Assembly: GCF_030731045.1 (NCBI RefSeq)
Contig: NZ_JAVALS010000013.1
Span: forward strand, 1-64,000
DNA from: Arthrobacter horti
GTDB taxonomy: Bacteria > Actinomycetota > Actinomycetes > Actinomycetales > Micrococcaceae
Direction: 5' to 3'
Length of the DNA stretch: 64,000 nt
Below, piece after piece: positions 56,329 to 64,000 of this stretch. The notes under the pieces were generated by a model, which was not told the origin of the DNA, searched no databases, and worked only from the letters and a program-made list of their open reading frames with translations. Position 1 is the first letter of the stretch, and each line of letters starts with the position of its first letter. The translations under genes and the position numbers were made by a program.

Positions 56329-59300
56329 TCAGCAAGGCGGAACGCCTTGCGGAGGCGCTCCTGTACCGGTATCGATGACCCTGTCGTCGGCCATGATGTA
56401 CCGTCCGGGGTTCCGGCCGGAATCCATCCGGTACCAGTTCCGAGGACCGTAGTCCTTGATCTGCCCATTCAGCCAGCTACGGTCATTGAAAGTGACGAAG
56501 CACTTGATGACGAAGGTGTCACCCTGAGCGACCCAGGGGACATTTCGGTTCGCTGCCCCGTCGCACGTCAAGGTGTCGAAACTGTAGTCGACACCTCCAT
56601 ACGTGTAGGAACACTGCCGGGCATTGGAGGTCGACGCGTCGTAGAACTTCCCGTTCCACGAACCCTGGCCACTGGTGGCGGAGGCGCTCTGCGGGTTGCC
56701 CGGGGTGCCCTTGGAGTTCACATTCCGAACCTGAATATCGGCACGGGTGCTGTACCCACCGGTATTGAAGGAGACCGAATCGTTGATTCCGCCGCGCTGC
56801 CAACCGCCACGATTGATGCTGTACTCCGTGTAGACCACGTCATTCGCACCGGTGTTGTTGGTCCAGCTGAAGGACACGGACGTCGATCCACCGCCGCCGT
56901 CATGACCCGTGACTGCGGGACTTCCCGGAGCGCCGTACGGCGTGGCCGACGCCGGCGCGCTGGCATCCGAGCTCTGTGCCACAGTGGAGTCCGCCACAAC
57001 GGTGACGCTCTGGACCGTCCCGTTGGGGAACCCGCCGATCGTGTCACCCGGGGCGATCGGGCCGGTCCTGCCGGAAGGGCTGGCGTTGTAGTGGTAGCTC
57101 ACCTCGCCCGGGGCGGAGCCGTTCATCTGCGTCTGGTCCAGCGGCGTGAAGTTCACCGTGATCTGGTGGCCGTTGCCTCCCGTGTTCGCGGGGGTGGCTG
57201 TCACGTTCTGCGGCGTCCCGAGCTTGCCGGTGGCCCGCCGTGGGGCACTCGGTGCGGAGGCAGGGCTCTTGCCCGCCTTGTTCTCCGCCACCACGGTGAA
57301 GGTGTAGCTCGACTGCGAATTGTCCACGGTGAAATTGGTGCTCTGGCTGGTGCCCGGCACCGTCACCGTGAGATCAGCCTGCCCGCCACCGCTCCTGGTG
57401 ACGTAGTAGTTCTTGATCGGGTCGCCGTTGGTGGGAGGCTCCGTCCAGTTCACCGTGACCTGGGTCTGGGAGCCCACGGACGGGGCGGCCTGCGTGGTCG
57501 GCGCCTGCGGCTGGCCGGGGGCGGCCGCCGGGTGGTCCTGCACCGAGTAGGCGCTCCAGTCAGACGGCGCGTCCGCCTGGTTGAGCGCCTGGATGCGCAC
57601 CTGGTAGTCCACCCCGTTGGTGAGGCCGGGCCAGGTGTAGCTGGTGCCGGTGACACCCGTCTTCTGTGCCACGCCGCTGGACGGCGGGGGCGAGATCTCC
57701 AGGGTGTAGCTCGTGACGGGTGAGCCGTCCGAAATGGCGGGCGCCCAGGTGACCGCCATGTTCTGGTCCCCGGCCTTCACCGTGGGGGCATCCATCTGGC
57801 GCGGCTTCACGTCCGGACGCACGTCACCCGACGCTGCGGACGGCGCGGAGTCGCCCACCTCATTGGTGGCGATCACCGTGAAGTGATACGTGACGTTGTT
57901 GGTCAGGCCGGTCAGCGTGCATGTGGTGGCAGGACAGTCCTGGGAGATCCGCCCGTCCGTGGACTTCACCGTGTACTTGGTGATGGTGGCGCCGTTGTCC
58001 GACGGCGGCGTCCAATGCAGGACGGCCGTCCTGTCCCGGATGTCCGAGGCGGTCGGGGCCGCCGGCGCATCCGGCACGGCCCGGACATTGAGCCGGAGTT
58101 TGCCGTCCGCATTGCGGCTCGAGTCACCGGTCTTGTCCTGGATGGTGTACCGCACCACCAGGGCGCCCTTGTAGTCCGGGGCCGGAGTCACCGTGATGGA
58201 ACCGCCGTTGATGACCGGCTGAGCTGTGGCCGTCCCGGTCTCCACCACGGCGGAGACGATCTTCAGCGGCGTCTCCGGGAACGGGTTGACGTCGTTGGCC
58301 GTGACGTCGGTGGTGCTCGGCTTCCCGGCGTCGGCCTTCTCCACCACATCGTCATTGGCCACGGGAAGCGGCCGGTTCGAGGCGGTCAGAGTCAGCGCGA
58401 TCTCGGCACGGACCGGGGCGGAACGGCCGTCGGTGACGGTCACGCCCACCTTCTCCGTACTGCCCACGGGAGTCTGCTGGGGTGCGGAGACCTTGAGCGT
58501 GGAACCGTCCAAGGAGGCCTGGAAACGCGCCGGCTTCCCGTCGATCTGGAACTGCAGTTTCCCCTGGTCGCCTGGGTCCGCGTCGGTCGCCAGCTTGGAC
58601 AGGTCCAGCTCCGCGGTCTCCCCCATCGGGACATCCAGGGAGGACCCCAGGAAGGTAGGCGGGTGGTTGGCGTTCGGGTCCGGCTTCACCTTCGTGAGGA
58701 TGGTGAGCACGGACTTCAATCCGCTCGCGTCATCCGGTCCCGAGCCGTCCGTCACCTCGAAGGTGATGGAACCCGGCCCCACGAAGTCCTTGAGCGCCGC
58801 GTAATGCAGGGTGGCGCCGTCGGATCCGATCACGCCGGTCGCCGAAGCGCCCATGACCTTGATCTTGTCCGCCACCGTGATGCGGGGCGAGTGCCCGTCG
58901 CGGACGGCCACGTAGTCCGAGAGCTTGAGATCGACGCTCTGCCCGGCGGTGACCTCCACGACGTCGTTCTTCTTCAGCACCGGAGGCATGGAGCCCTTGC
59001 CGGGCACGTGGATGACCGCCGTGGCCGTCAGGCCGTCCAGGTTGGTGACGGTGTACGGGATGAGCTGCCCGGCGTCCGTGAGCTGCACCTTGACCACGCC
59101 GTTGGGCCCGGCCGTGGCGTTCGGGTTGCCGTCCGGGAAGGAGATCTTCAGATCCTCCGGGACGCCGTCCGGGTTGGTGTCGTTCTTCAGCACCGGGACG
59201 TCCACGGCGCTCTTGCCGAGGGTCTCGGCGAGCGTGACGTGGTCGTCGTTGGCTACGGGGGCCTGCGGCACGTGATCGGGCTTCACCTTCAGGACGATGA

Positions 59301-62300
59301 CGGCGCTCGCCTGAGCGCCCTTGTCATCCTGGATGGTGTACCGGACGTTGTACGTTCCCGGTGTTCCGGGCGCCGTCAGCTGCACGCGGCCGTTCTCCGT
59401 AGCCGTCGCTTGCAGCGACGGATCGGCCTCAAAGCGGTTCTTCACCAGGGAGATCGGGTCGCCGTCGGGATCCGAGTCGTTGGCGAGGGCGTCGACGGCG
59501 ACCTTCCGGCCGGGCTTGACCTCGGCCTGGTCGTCCACGGCTAGCGGCTTCTGGTTGACCGTGCCGGCGGGCGCCACGCCCACGATCACCGTTCCGGTGT
59601 TCTCCGCGCCGATGCGGTCACGGACGCGGTAGGTGAAGGTGTCCGTGCCGGCGGAGGCGGCGCCGGCGATGTACTCGATGCTGCCCTCCCCCACCACGGC
59701 GGTGCCGAGCGCGGGCGCCTTGTCGATGCCGACGAGCTCCACGGAGTCGCCGTCCGGGTCGATCCCGTCCAGCGGGATGACGATCTTCGTCTTCATCCCG
59801 GCCAGCACGCGCGCCGTCACGGTCTGCGGCTCGGGCCGGGCGTTGTGCGCGTCGTCGCGGGCCTTGATGCGGATGGTCACCTGGGTGGAGTCCGACTGCC
59901 CGGATTCGTTGGTCACCTTGTAGATCACATAGGCGGTCTTGGCGGTGGGCCCGGCCAGGAAGCGGATGGTGTTGCCGGACACGAAGGTCCGGCCGTCCGC
60001 GGTGTCCGGCACCTGGATCAACTTGGGGTCCAGGGTCAGCTTCCCGCCATTGGGGTCAACGTCATTGGCCAGGACGGGGATGCTGACGACGTCGCCGGCA
60101 CGGACCGTGACCTCGTCCGGTTTGGCCTGGGGCGCCAGGAGCTTGGCGGGCGGCGGGATGACCACCACGGAGATCTCCCCCGTGGCGGAGGCCTTGCCAT
60201 TGGAGATGGTGTACTTCAGGGTCACGGTCCCCTTGGCGTGCAGATCGGTCACCCGCACCACGCTGTGGTCCAGCACGGCCACGCTGACCGGGGAGCCCTG
60301 CGGGGCCGTCACCGACTGCACCACGAGCACGCCGCCGGCCGGGTCGTAGTCGTTGCCCAGCACGTCCACCAGGGCACTGCCGCCGCTGGGCAGCTGCGCG
60401 ACGTCGCGGACCGCGATGGGCGCACCGGCCGTGGACGGCGCGACGACGTCGACGCGGACCAGCTGCTGGGCCGCGGCCGGGCCGTTGGTCACCATGTACG
60501 TGACGTAGTGCGTGCCGATCGAGTCGGAGGTGAACTGGAAGGTCTGCTGATCGGCCCCGATGACCGCCTTGGACTGACCGTCCGGCGTCACCTGGGCGAG
60601 CCGCAGCGTCCCGCCCAGCGGGTCGACGTCGTTCTTCAGCGGGGAGATCGTCAGGCTCTGCCCCGCAGTGGCGACCACGGCGTCGGCGTTGGCGATCGGG
60701 GGCAGCGCACCCGGCACGCGGACGTCCAGGGTCACGGGCACGTCGGCCGTGTCCTGGCCGTCGGAGACCTTGAGCGTCAGGGTCCGCTTGCCCGGCGTCC
60801 CGCCGGCATCCTGCACGGTGAGCTGGCCGTCGGGCCGCGTGCGCACCACGTCCCGCTCGTTGCTGCTGGTGGCGCCCACCAGGAAGATGTCATCGCCGTC
60901 CGGGTCCATGAAGTCGGACAGGACGTTCTGCACCAGCTGCTTGCCCTGCATCATGACCAGGCTGGGCACGCGGCCCGCCTTGAGCTGGGGCTTGTGGTTG
61001 GTTTCCGGCGGGACCACGTTCAGGGTCACGGTGGCCGAGGCCGTTCCGCCGCGGCCGTCGTCCACCGAGTACTTGAACTCGGTGGGGCCCGTGGCGTCCG
61101 CGGGGACACTGATCTGGAACCCGGTGCCTCCGTAAATGGTCTGGACCGTGCCATAGCCGGGCTGGGTGTCCGCCCGGACCCGCAGCACGTCGCCATCCGG
61201 ATCGGAGTCGTTGTCCAGGACCGGGAGCACGGTGGTGCGGCCGGCGCGGATGCCGTAGTTGTCCGGCTTGGCCACCGGCGGCCGGTTCGGCTTGGTGCGG
61301 TCCGGGAGGGTGGTCCGCTGCACCTCGTCCGCGGAGTCCTTGTCCGCATCCTGGGAGGTGTTCTTAGGCGGGATCACGTCATCCCAGTTGTCCACCAGAA
61401 GCATGTTCTGATTCACCAGCCAGACGGTGCCGGCGTTGACGTCGTTCAGGACCACCAGATCACGGTTCACCCGGAAGACGAACGACGGCGTGCTGCTCGC
61501 CCTGGGCACATCCCGCGCCTGGTCGTCGGCGGAGTTCGTGCAATGCCGCACGTACCGGTTGCTGCCGCTCCACGCCGAGTACACGCAGCCATTCAACTGC
61601 ACGGGCGCCGCGGCGACACCCGTGCCGCCGGCGTCGACCGTGGTGGCCTGGCCGCCGTCGAGCGGCTGGAGGATCAGAGAGGTTCCGGTGGCAAGGGCCA
61701 CCGTGTCGCTGTCCGGCCCGCTCTGCTGCAGACGCGCGTCGCGCGCGTCCGGGACCGGGACCGCATTCCCGCCGGGCAGGATGAGCTTGCCGCGGGCGGC
61801 GTCCAGGATCACGGTCTTGTCCCCGAGCTGGGCCAGCTGGACGTTCCCCGCACCCTTCAGCTCCGGCCTGTCATAGGACTTCAGACCGGTGACCGCACCT
61901 TGACCGTCCAGGGTGAAATCGGTCACAACACCCTTGGAGGGGTCCGCCACGCCCACCTGGCCGCCCCGGCCCACGGCCGCGACGATCCCCTGCTCACCGG
62001 CCACGGCCGGCTCCATGGCCTCCGGCGAGTACCCGCTGAGGGCGTCCGCCTTCATCGCCCAGACCTTGCCCTTGGCCGGATCCGTCACCGCCACCACATC
62101 CCCGCCGATGGCACTTTCCGAACCGCCCGCCAAGCGTTCATCCCCGCTCAGCCGGACGGTGGAAGGGTTGACCATGCTCAGGGCCGACCCCTGGCTGTCC
62201 TGGACCATGACGTTCTGCTTGGACTGAAGGATGTCGAACGCGCTACTGGCCGGGGACACCGCACCGTCCAGCACCTTGGAGGCGTAATTGAGCCGGCCGA

Positions 62301-62499
62301 CAGCACCGCGCGCCTTCGACGTGACCCACACACCGCCGTCGTTCAGATCAACCTCCGCGGTCTTGAAACCGGGATAAGCGAACGCCGCCACGGTCAGCGA
62401 GAGGGACACCACCGTCACCGAAGCGATGGCGACGGCGCGCCGCGTGCGGCGGCCCCAACGGGGCCTGGGCGAAGTGGTCCTGGATGAGGTTCGGCTCAC
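56329..62499 (-). CDS. Giant extracellular Ig-like/fibronectin-III protein, copy 2
   Basis: A 2,056-residue paralogue of the gene at 50013, with the same layout: basic N terminus, signal/anchor helix (about 23-45), propeller-like domain to about 405, about 11 Ig-like Ca2+-type repeats to about 1470, and five fibronectin-III-like domains to about 1943. The last 113 residues (from GSWNGKFYDAST to VPPC) bear no resemblance to the tip of copy 1; they hold four cysteines. The first 20 residues also differ. The first Ig repeat has the normal PPVAKPDNYG and LDNDSDPDGD. GTG start at 62499 with AAGGA nine bases upstream. It lies 144 bases after the cyclase gene. Confidence 0.92.
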   Translation of the reverse strand: MSRTSSRTTSPRPRWGRRTRRAVAIASVTVVSLSLTVAAFAYPGFKTAEVDLNDGGVWVTSKARGAVGRLNYASKVLDGAVSPASSAFDILQSKQNVMVQDSQGSALSMVNPSTVRLSGDERLAGGSESAIGGDVVAVTDPAKGKVWAMKADALSGYSPEAMEPAVAGEQGIVAAVGRGGQVGVADPSKGVVTDFTLDGQGAVTGLKSYDRPELKGAGNVQLAQLGDKTVILDAARGKLILPGGNAVPVPDARDARLQQSGPDSDTVALATGTSLILQPLDGGQATTVDAGGTGVAAAPVQLNGCVYSAWSGSNRYVRHCTNSADDQARDVPRASSTPSFVFRVNRDLVVLNDVNAGTVWLVNQNMLLVDNWDDVIPPKNTSQDADKDSADEVQRTTLPDRTKPNRPPVAKPDNYGIRAGRTTVLPVLDNDSDPDGDVLRVRADTQPGYGTVQTIYGGTGFQISVPADATGPTEFKYSVDDGRGGTASATVTLNVVPPETNHKPQLKAGRVPSLVMMQGKQLVQNVLSDFMDPDGDDIFLVGATSSNERDVVRTRPDGQLTVQDAGGTPGKRTLTLKVSDGQDTADVPVTLDVRVPGALPPIANADAVVATAGQSLTISPLKNDVDPLGGTLRLAQVTPDGQSKAVIGADQQTFQFTSDSIGTHYVTYMVTNGPAAAQQLVRVDVVAPSTAGAPIAVRDVAQLPSGGSALVDVLGNDYDPAGGVLVVQSVTAPQGSPVSVAVLDHSVVRVTDLHAKGTVTLKYTISNGKASATGEISVVVIPPPAKLLAPQAKPDEVTVRAGDVVSIPVLANDVDPNGGKLTLDPKLIQVPDTADGRTFVSGNTIRFLAGPTAKTAYVIYKVTNESGQSDSTQVTIRIKARDDAHNARPEPQTVTARVLAGMKTKIVIPLDGIDPDGDSVELVGIDKAPALGTAVVGEGSIEYIAGAASAGTDTFTYRVRDRIGAENTGTVIVGVAPAGTVNQKPLAVDDQAEVKPGRKVAVDALANDSDPDGDPISLVKNRFEADPSLQATATENGRVQLTAPGTPGTYNVRYTIQDDKGAQASAVIVLKVKPDHVPQAPVANDDHVTLAETLGKSAVDVPVLKNDTNPDGVPEDLKISFPDGNPNATAGPNGVVKVQLTDAGQLIPYTVTNLDGLTATAVIHVPGKGSMPPVLKKNDVVEVTAGQSVDLKLSDYVAVRDGHSPRITVADKIKVMGASATGVIGSDGATLHYAALKDFVGPGSITFEVTDGSGPDDASGLKSVLTILTKVKPDPNANHPPTFLGSSLDVPMGETAELDLSKLATDADPGDQGKLQFQIDGKPARFQASLDGSTLKVSAPQQTPVGSTEKVGVTVTDGRSAPVRAEIALTLTASNRPLPVANDDVVEKADAGKPSTTDVTANDVNPFPETPLKIVSAVVETGTATAQPVINGGSITVTPAPDYKGALVVRYTIQDKTGDSSRNADGKLRLNVRAVPDAPAAPTASDIRDRTAVLHWTPPSDNGATITKYTVKSTDGRISQDCPATTCTLTGLTNNVTYHFTVIATNEVGDSAPSAASGDVRPDVKPRQMDAPTVKAGDQNMAVTWAPAISDGSPVTSYTLEISPPPSSGVAQKTGVTGTSYTWPGLTNGVDYQVRIQALNQADAPSDWSAYSVQDHPAAAPGQPQAPTTQAAPSVGSQTQVTVNWTEPPTNGDPIKNYYVTRSGGGQADLTVTVPGTSQSTNFTVDNSQSSYTFTVVAENKAGKSPASAPSAPRRATGKLGTPQNVTATPANTGGNGHQITVNFTPLDQTQMNGSAPGEVSYHYNASPSGRTGPIAPGDTIGGFPNGTVQSVTVVADSTVAQSSDASAPASATPYGAPGSPAVTGHDGGGGSTSVSFSWTNNTGANDVVYTEYSINRGGWQRGGINDSVSFNTGGYSTRADIQVRNVNSKGTPGNPQSASATSGQGSWNGKFYDASTSNARQCSYTYGGVDYSFDTLTCDGAANRNVPWVAQGDTFVIKCFVTFNDRSWLNGQIKDYGPRNWYRMDSGRNPGRYIMADDRVIDTGTGAPPQGVPPC
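59954..60129. repeat. Second near-identical tract shared by the two giant genes (copy 2)
   Basis: Partner of 53611-53786: three mismatches in 176 bases. It encodes the Ig repeat containing VRAGDVVSIPVLANDVDPNG. Confidence 0.8.
61285..62427. repeat. N-terminal conversion tract, copy 2
   Basis: Partner of 54942-56084: 1,143 bases, 11 mismatches, no gaps. It starts inside the signal helix codons and ends at the TKPN junction before the first Ig repeat. Confidence 0.9.
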
Positions 62500-62598
62500 G
62501 GGGGTCAGTCCTTCGGCGGTTCACAGGACTTCGGGGGTGGGCGGTGGCTCCGCGGGCAGTCCTGTCCGGCCTAGTTTTTCACGACGAAGGCGAAACCC

Positions 62599-62620
62599 GA
62601 AAGTAACATCGCCGGATTAA
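62599..62620 (-). promoter_or_regulatory. Conserved upstream element of FN3-2
   Basis: Counterpart of 56242-56263 (AAGTAACATCGCCGGATTAA on the plus strand), 100 bases before the FN3-2 start and 24 bases after the cyclase stop. Confidence 0.45.
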
Positions 62621-62643
62621 TCCCCTGGGCGCGGGAAACCCGG

Positions 62644-63789
62644 CTAGTCGACCACCAGTCCGCGGCCCGCGCCGCGTTCCAGGAGCACCGGGGAGATCTC
62701 CCCGAAACCGCGCACGGACTCGGGCGCCTGCGGGCTCAGGATGTACCGTTCGTCCCCGCTCAGCACGTTGGCCGTGAGCTGGTCCACCAGTACCGTGCCC
62801 GGTTCCGCGAGGGACGTCAGGCGCGCGGCGAGGTTCACGGTGGGCCCGTAGATGTCACCCATCCGGGACAGGATGCGGCCCCAGACCAGCGCCACACGGG
62901 TCTTGGGCAGGATCTCATCCGCTTCGAAAGCCTCGGAGAGCGCCAGGGAGATCTCGGCACCCGCCGTCGGCGTCTCGGCGACGTACAGGACTTCGTCGCC
63001 GATCGTCTTGACCAGGCGGCCGCCGCCCACCGAGATGATCTCGGCGCACTTGTTCTCGAAGCGCTGCACCAACTGGGCCAGGGTGCGCTCGTTCATCCGA
63101 CGGGACAGGCTGGTGTAGGACACCAGGTCGGCGAAGCCGACGGCGCGGGCCAGGGGCAGCGGCGAATCGTCCTCATCGCCCTCCCGGCCCTCCTCGCTCG
63201 CTTCCAGACCGGACGCCGCCCGAACGGAGAGCCGCTGGACGGCGGCGTTGAGCTGACGGCGCCAGGAGTACCGGAGGACATCCTCGAGGGGGTCGATGAG
63301 GGCCGGCAGCACTTTCACGATGTCCTGGCGGGCCTCCGAGTCCGGGATGCCCTGGTTGGCCATGAGGTCCTCCACGAGCGCCTCCACCTGCCAGACCACC
63401 ATGCGGTCCGTCATCTGGCCGATGGAACGGGCGATGGAGATGGCGGTCTCCTCCGTCAGGACGCCGTCACGCACCATCCCGACGATCGTGCCCAGCGCCT
63501 GTGAATCCGCCTCGGTGAACGCCACATCGTCGTCCCCCCAATTGGGGAATCCGAGGGCGCGCCAGATCTTGCGCGCGGAGAGCAGAGACACCCCGACGCC
63601 GGACGCCACCTGGCGCCGCTTGAGCGTCCGGTCCCCGCCGAGAAGCCTGCGCTGCAGTTCCCGGACCGAGCTGAGCTGGGGAAGGGACGTGGTGGGGACG
63701 GGGACGACCGGCTCCGGCCCCTCAGGCGGCACCACGGTCAACGGCCTGGTGGCGGGGGCGGTCTCCGCCGGGACGTTCTCCTCGCTCAC
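62644..63789 (-). CDS. Class III adenylate cyclase with N-terminal regulatory domain
   Basis: A 381-residue cytoplasmic cyclase like mycobacterial Rv2212/Rv1264. The N-terminal helical part (TLKRRQVASGVGVSLLSARKIW... about 45-175) fits the adenylate cyclase regulatory domain. Catalytic residues are Asp221 (VGFADLVSYT) and Asp265 for metal, Lys261 for adenine (VKTIGDEVLYV), and Asn319 and Arg323 (GPTVNLAARLTS) for the transition state, so it should make cAMP. Starts with GTG in a four-base overlap with the upstream small gene. It precedes FN3-2 on the same strand and may belong to the same regulon. Confidence 0.92.
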   Translation of the reverse strand: MSEENVPAETAPATRPLTVVPPEGPEPVVPVPTTSLPQLSSVRELQRRLLGGDRTLKRRQVASGVGVSLLSARKIWRALGFPNWGDDDVAFTEADSQALGTIVGMVRDGVLTEETAISIARSIGQMTDRMVVWQVEALVEDLMANQGIPDSEARQDIVKVLPALIDPLEDVLRYSWRRQLNAAVQRLSVRAASGLEASEEGREGDEDDSPLPLARAVGFADLVSYTSLSRRMNERTLAQLVQRFENKCAEIISVGGGRLVKTIGDEVLYVAETPTAGAEISLALSEAFEADEILPKTRVALVWGRILSRMGDIYGPTVNLAARLTSLAEPGTVLVDQLTANVLSGDERYILSPQAPESVRGFGEISPVLLERGAGRGLVVD

Positions 63790-64000
63790 ACTTCACCTTC
63801 TCTCAATTCGCTCCACCGTGTGTTCCCGCGCGATGCGGGGTCGCGGAATTCCTCCGCCGCGCCCTCCGGAAAGCCTTCCTCCTCGGGGAGCCCATCAATG
63901 GCTTCCTGGATGAAGGAGCGGAAGCGGCCCACCTCCGGGACGTCTTCCAGCACACCGCTTCCGGCGTGACGCAATTCCAAGGTTATAGTCCCCGAACGCA
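63786..64000 (-). CDS. Hypothetical protein, N terminus at or beyond window edge
   Basis: The frame is open to the right edge, so the start is uncertain. A TTG at 63980 would give 64 residues (LELRHAGSGVLEDVPEVGR...); a TATAAC box just before it could mark a leaderless promoter. Otherwise the gene continues out of the window. The visible part is acidic with no recognised domain. Its stop overlaps the GTG start of the cyclase, so the two are co-expressed. Confidence 0.5.
   Translation of the reverse strand, partial: RSGTITLELRHAGSGVLEDVPEVGRFRSFIQEAIDGLPEEEGFPEGAAEEFRDPASRGNTRWSELREGEV

Noticed and set aside
59845..62487. 880-codon plus-strand frame opposite FN3-2
   Set aside because: Mirror of the repetitive minus-strand gene; its repeats only reflect the Ig-like repeats.
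33958..62499. Complete type VII secretion system
   Set aside because: Only an EssC-type ATPase is present. No WXG100, EccB, EccD, EccE or mycosin gene was seen, so I do not call it a T7SS.
50013..62499. CRISPR-like or tandem DNA repeats in the giant genes
   Set aside because: The repeats are diverged protein domains of about 95 residues, plus a paralogous pair; there are no short regularly spaced DNA repeats.
50013..62499. The two giant genes as an assembly duplication
   Set aside because: Most of each gene differs clearly and the tips are unrelated, so the pair is real; only the N-terminal tract might deserve an assembly check.

Overview
The window is high-GC DNA with actinobacterial gene content: GatCAB, a class III adenylate cyclase with an N-terminal regulatory domain, many GTG starts, four-base gene overlaps, Tat lipoproteins, and a kinase/FHA/MoxR/DUF58/fibronectin-III locus. 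It looks like an Arthrobacter-type member of the Micrococcaceae. That placement is inferred from gene content, not from a search. No gap between genes exceeds about 215 bases, and I saw no tRNA, rRNA or CRISPR array.

Left part (1-24 kb): the 3' end of an IS30-type transposase, then hutI (histidine breakdown), kbl and tdh (threonine to glycine plus acetyl-CoA), a Tat-exported amidohydrolase with a LysR regulator, and a carbohydrate locus. The carbohydrate locus has a Gfo/Idh/MocA oxidoreductase, a LacI regulator, and a binding protein with two permeases behind a promoter that carries two LacI-type operators. Next come a flavoprotein, a PP2C-like protein divergent from an AlbA_2 membrane protein, a 2-oxoglutarate oxygenase, gatCAB, a GNAT, and a CitMHS citrate carrier.

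Middle (23-34 kb): a CitA/CitB-type two-component system divergent from the citrate carrier; a glycine betaine/proline-type ABC importer with a fused double permease, preceded by a small coupled ORF; a second GNAT; an inositol-monophosphatase-family protein; and ligA.

Right part (34-64 kb): one minus-strand locus joins Ser/Thr phospho-signalling to a giant extracellular protein pair. Read 5' to 3' it holds an adenylate cyclase, two tandem ~2,050-residue Ig-like/fibronectin-III proteins, MoxR, DUF58, a transglutaminase-fold membrane protein, an RDD-FHA protein, a PP2C phosphatase, a zinc-ribbon FHA protein, a transmembrane kinase, a small FHA-like protein, and a 1,479-residue EssC-type ATPase. 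Kinase, phosphatase and FHA readers should form a phospho-switch. The EssC-type ATPase, MoxR-DUF58 pair and transglutaminase-fold protein probably assemble, mature or move the giant proteins. The core resembles the kinase-FN3-AAA-DUF58-transglutaminase (PFNA) cluster described in Bifidobacterium, with the EssC-type motor and a duplicated FN3 gene added.

Two DNA-level patterns cut across the genes. First, a set of long imperfect inverted repeats (arms 20-24, loops 13-17) sits from zero to 20 bases after the stops of minus-strand genes; three share one sequence. Second, the first 1,143 bases of conserved sequence in the two giant genes are 99% identical without gaps, while the rest has diverged, which points to gene conversion.
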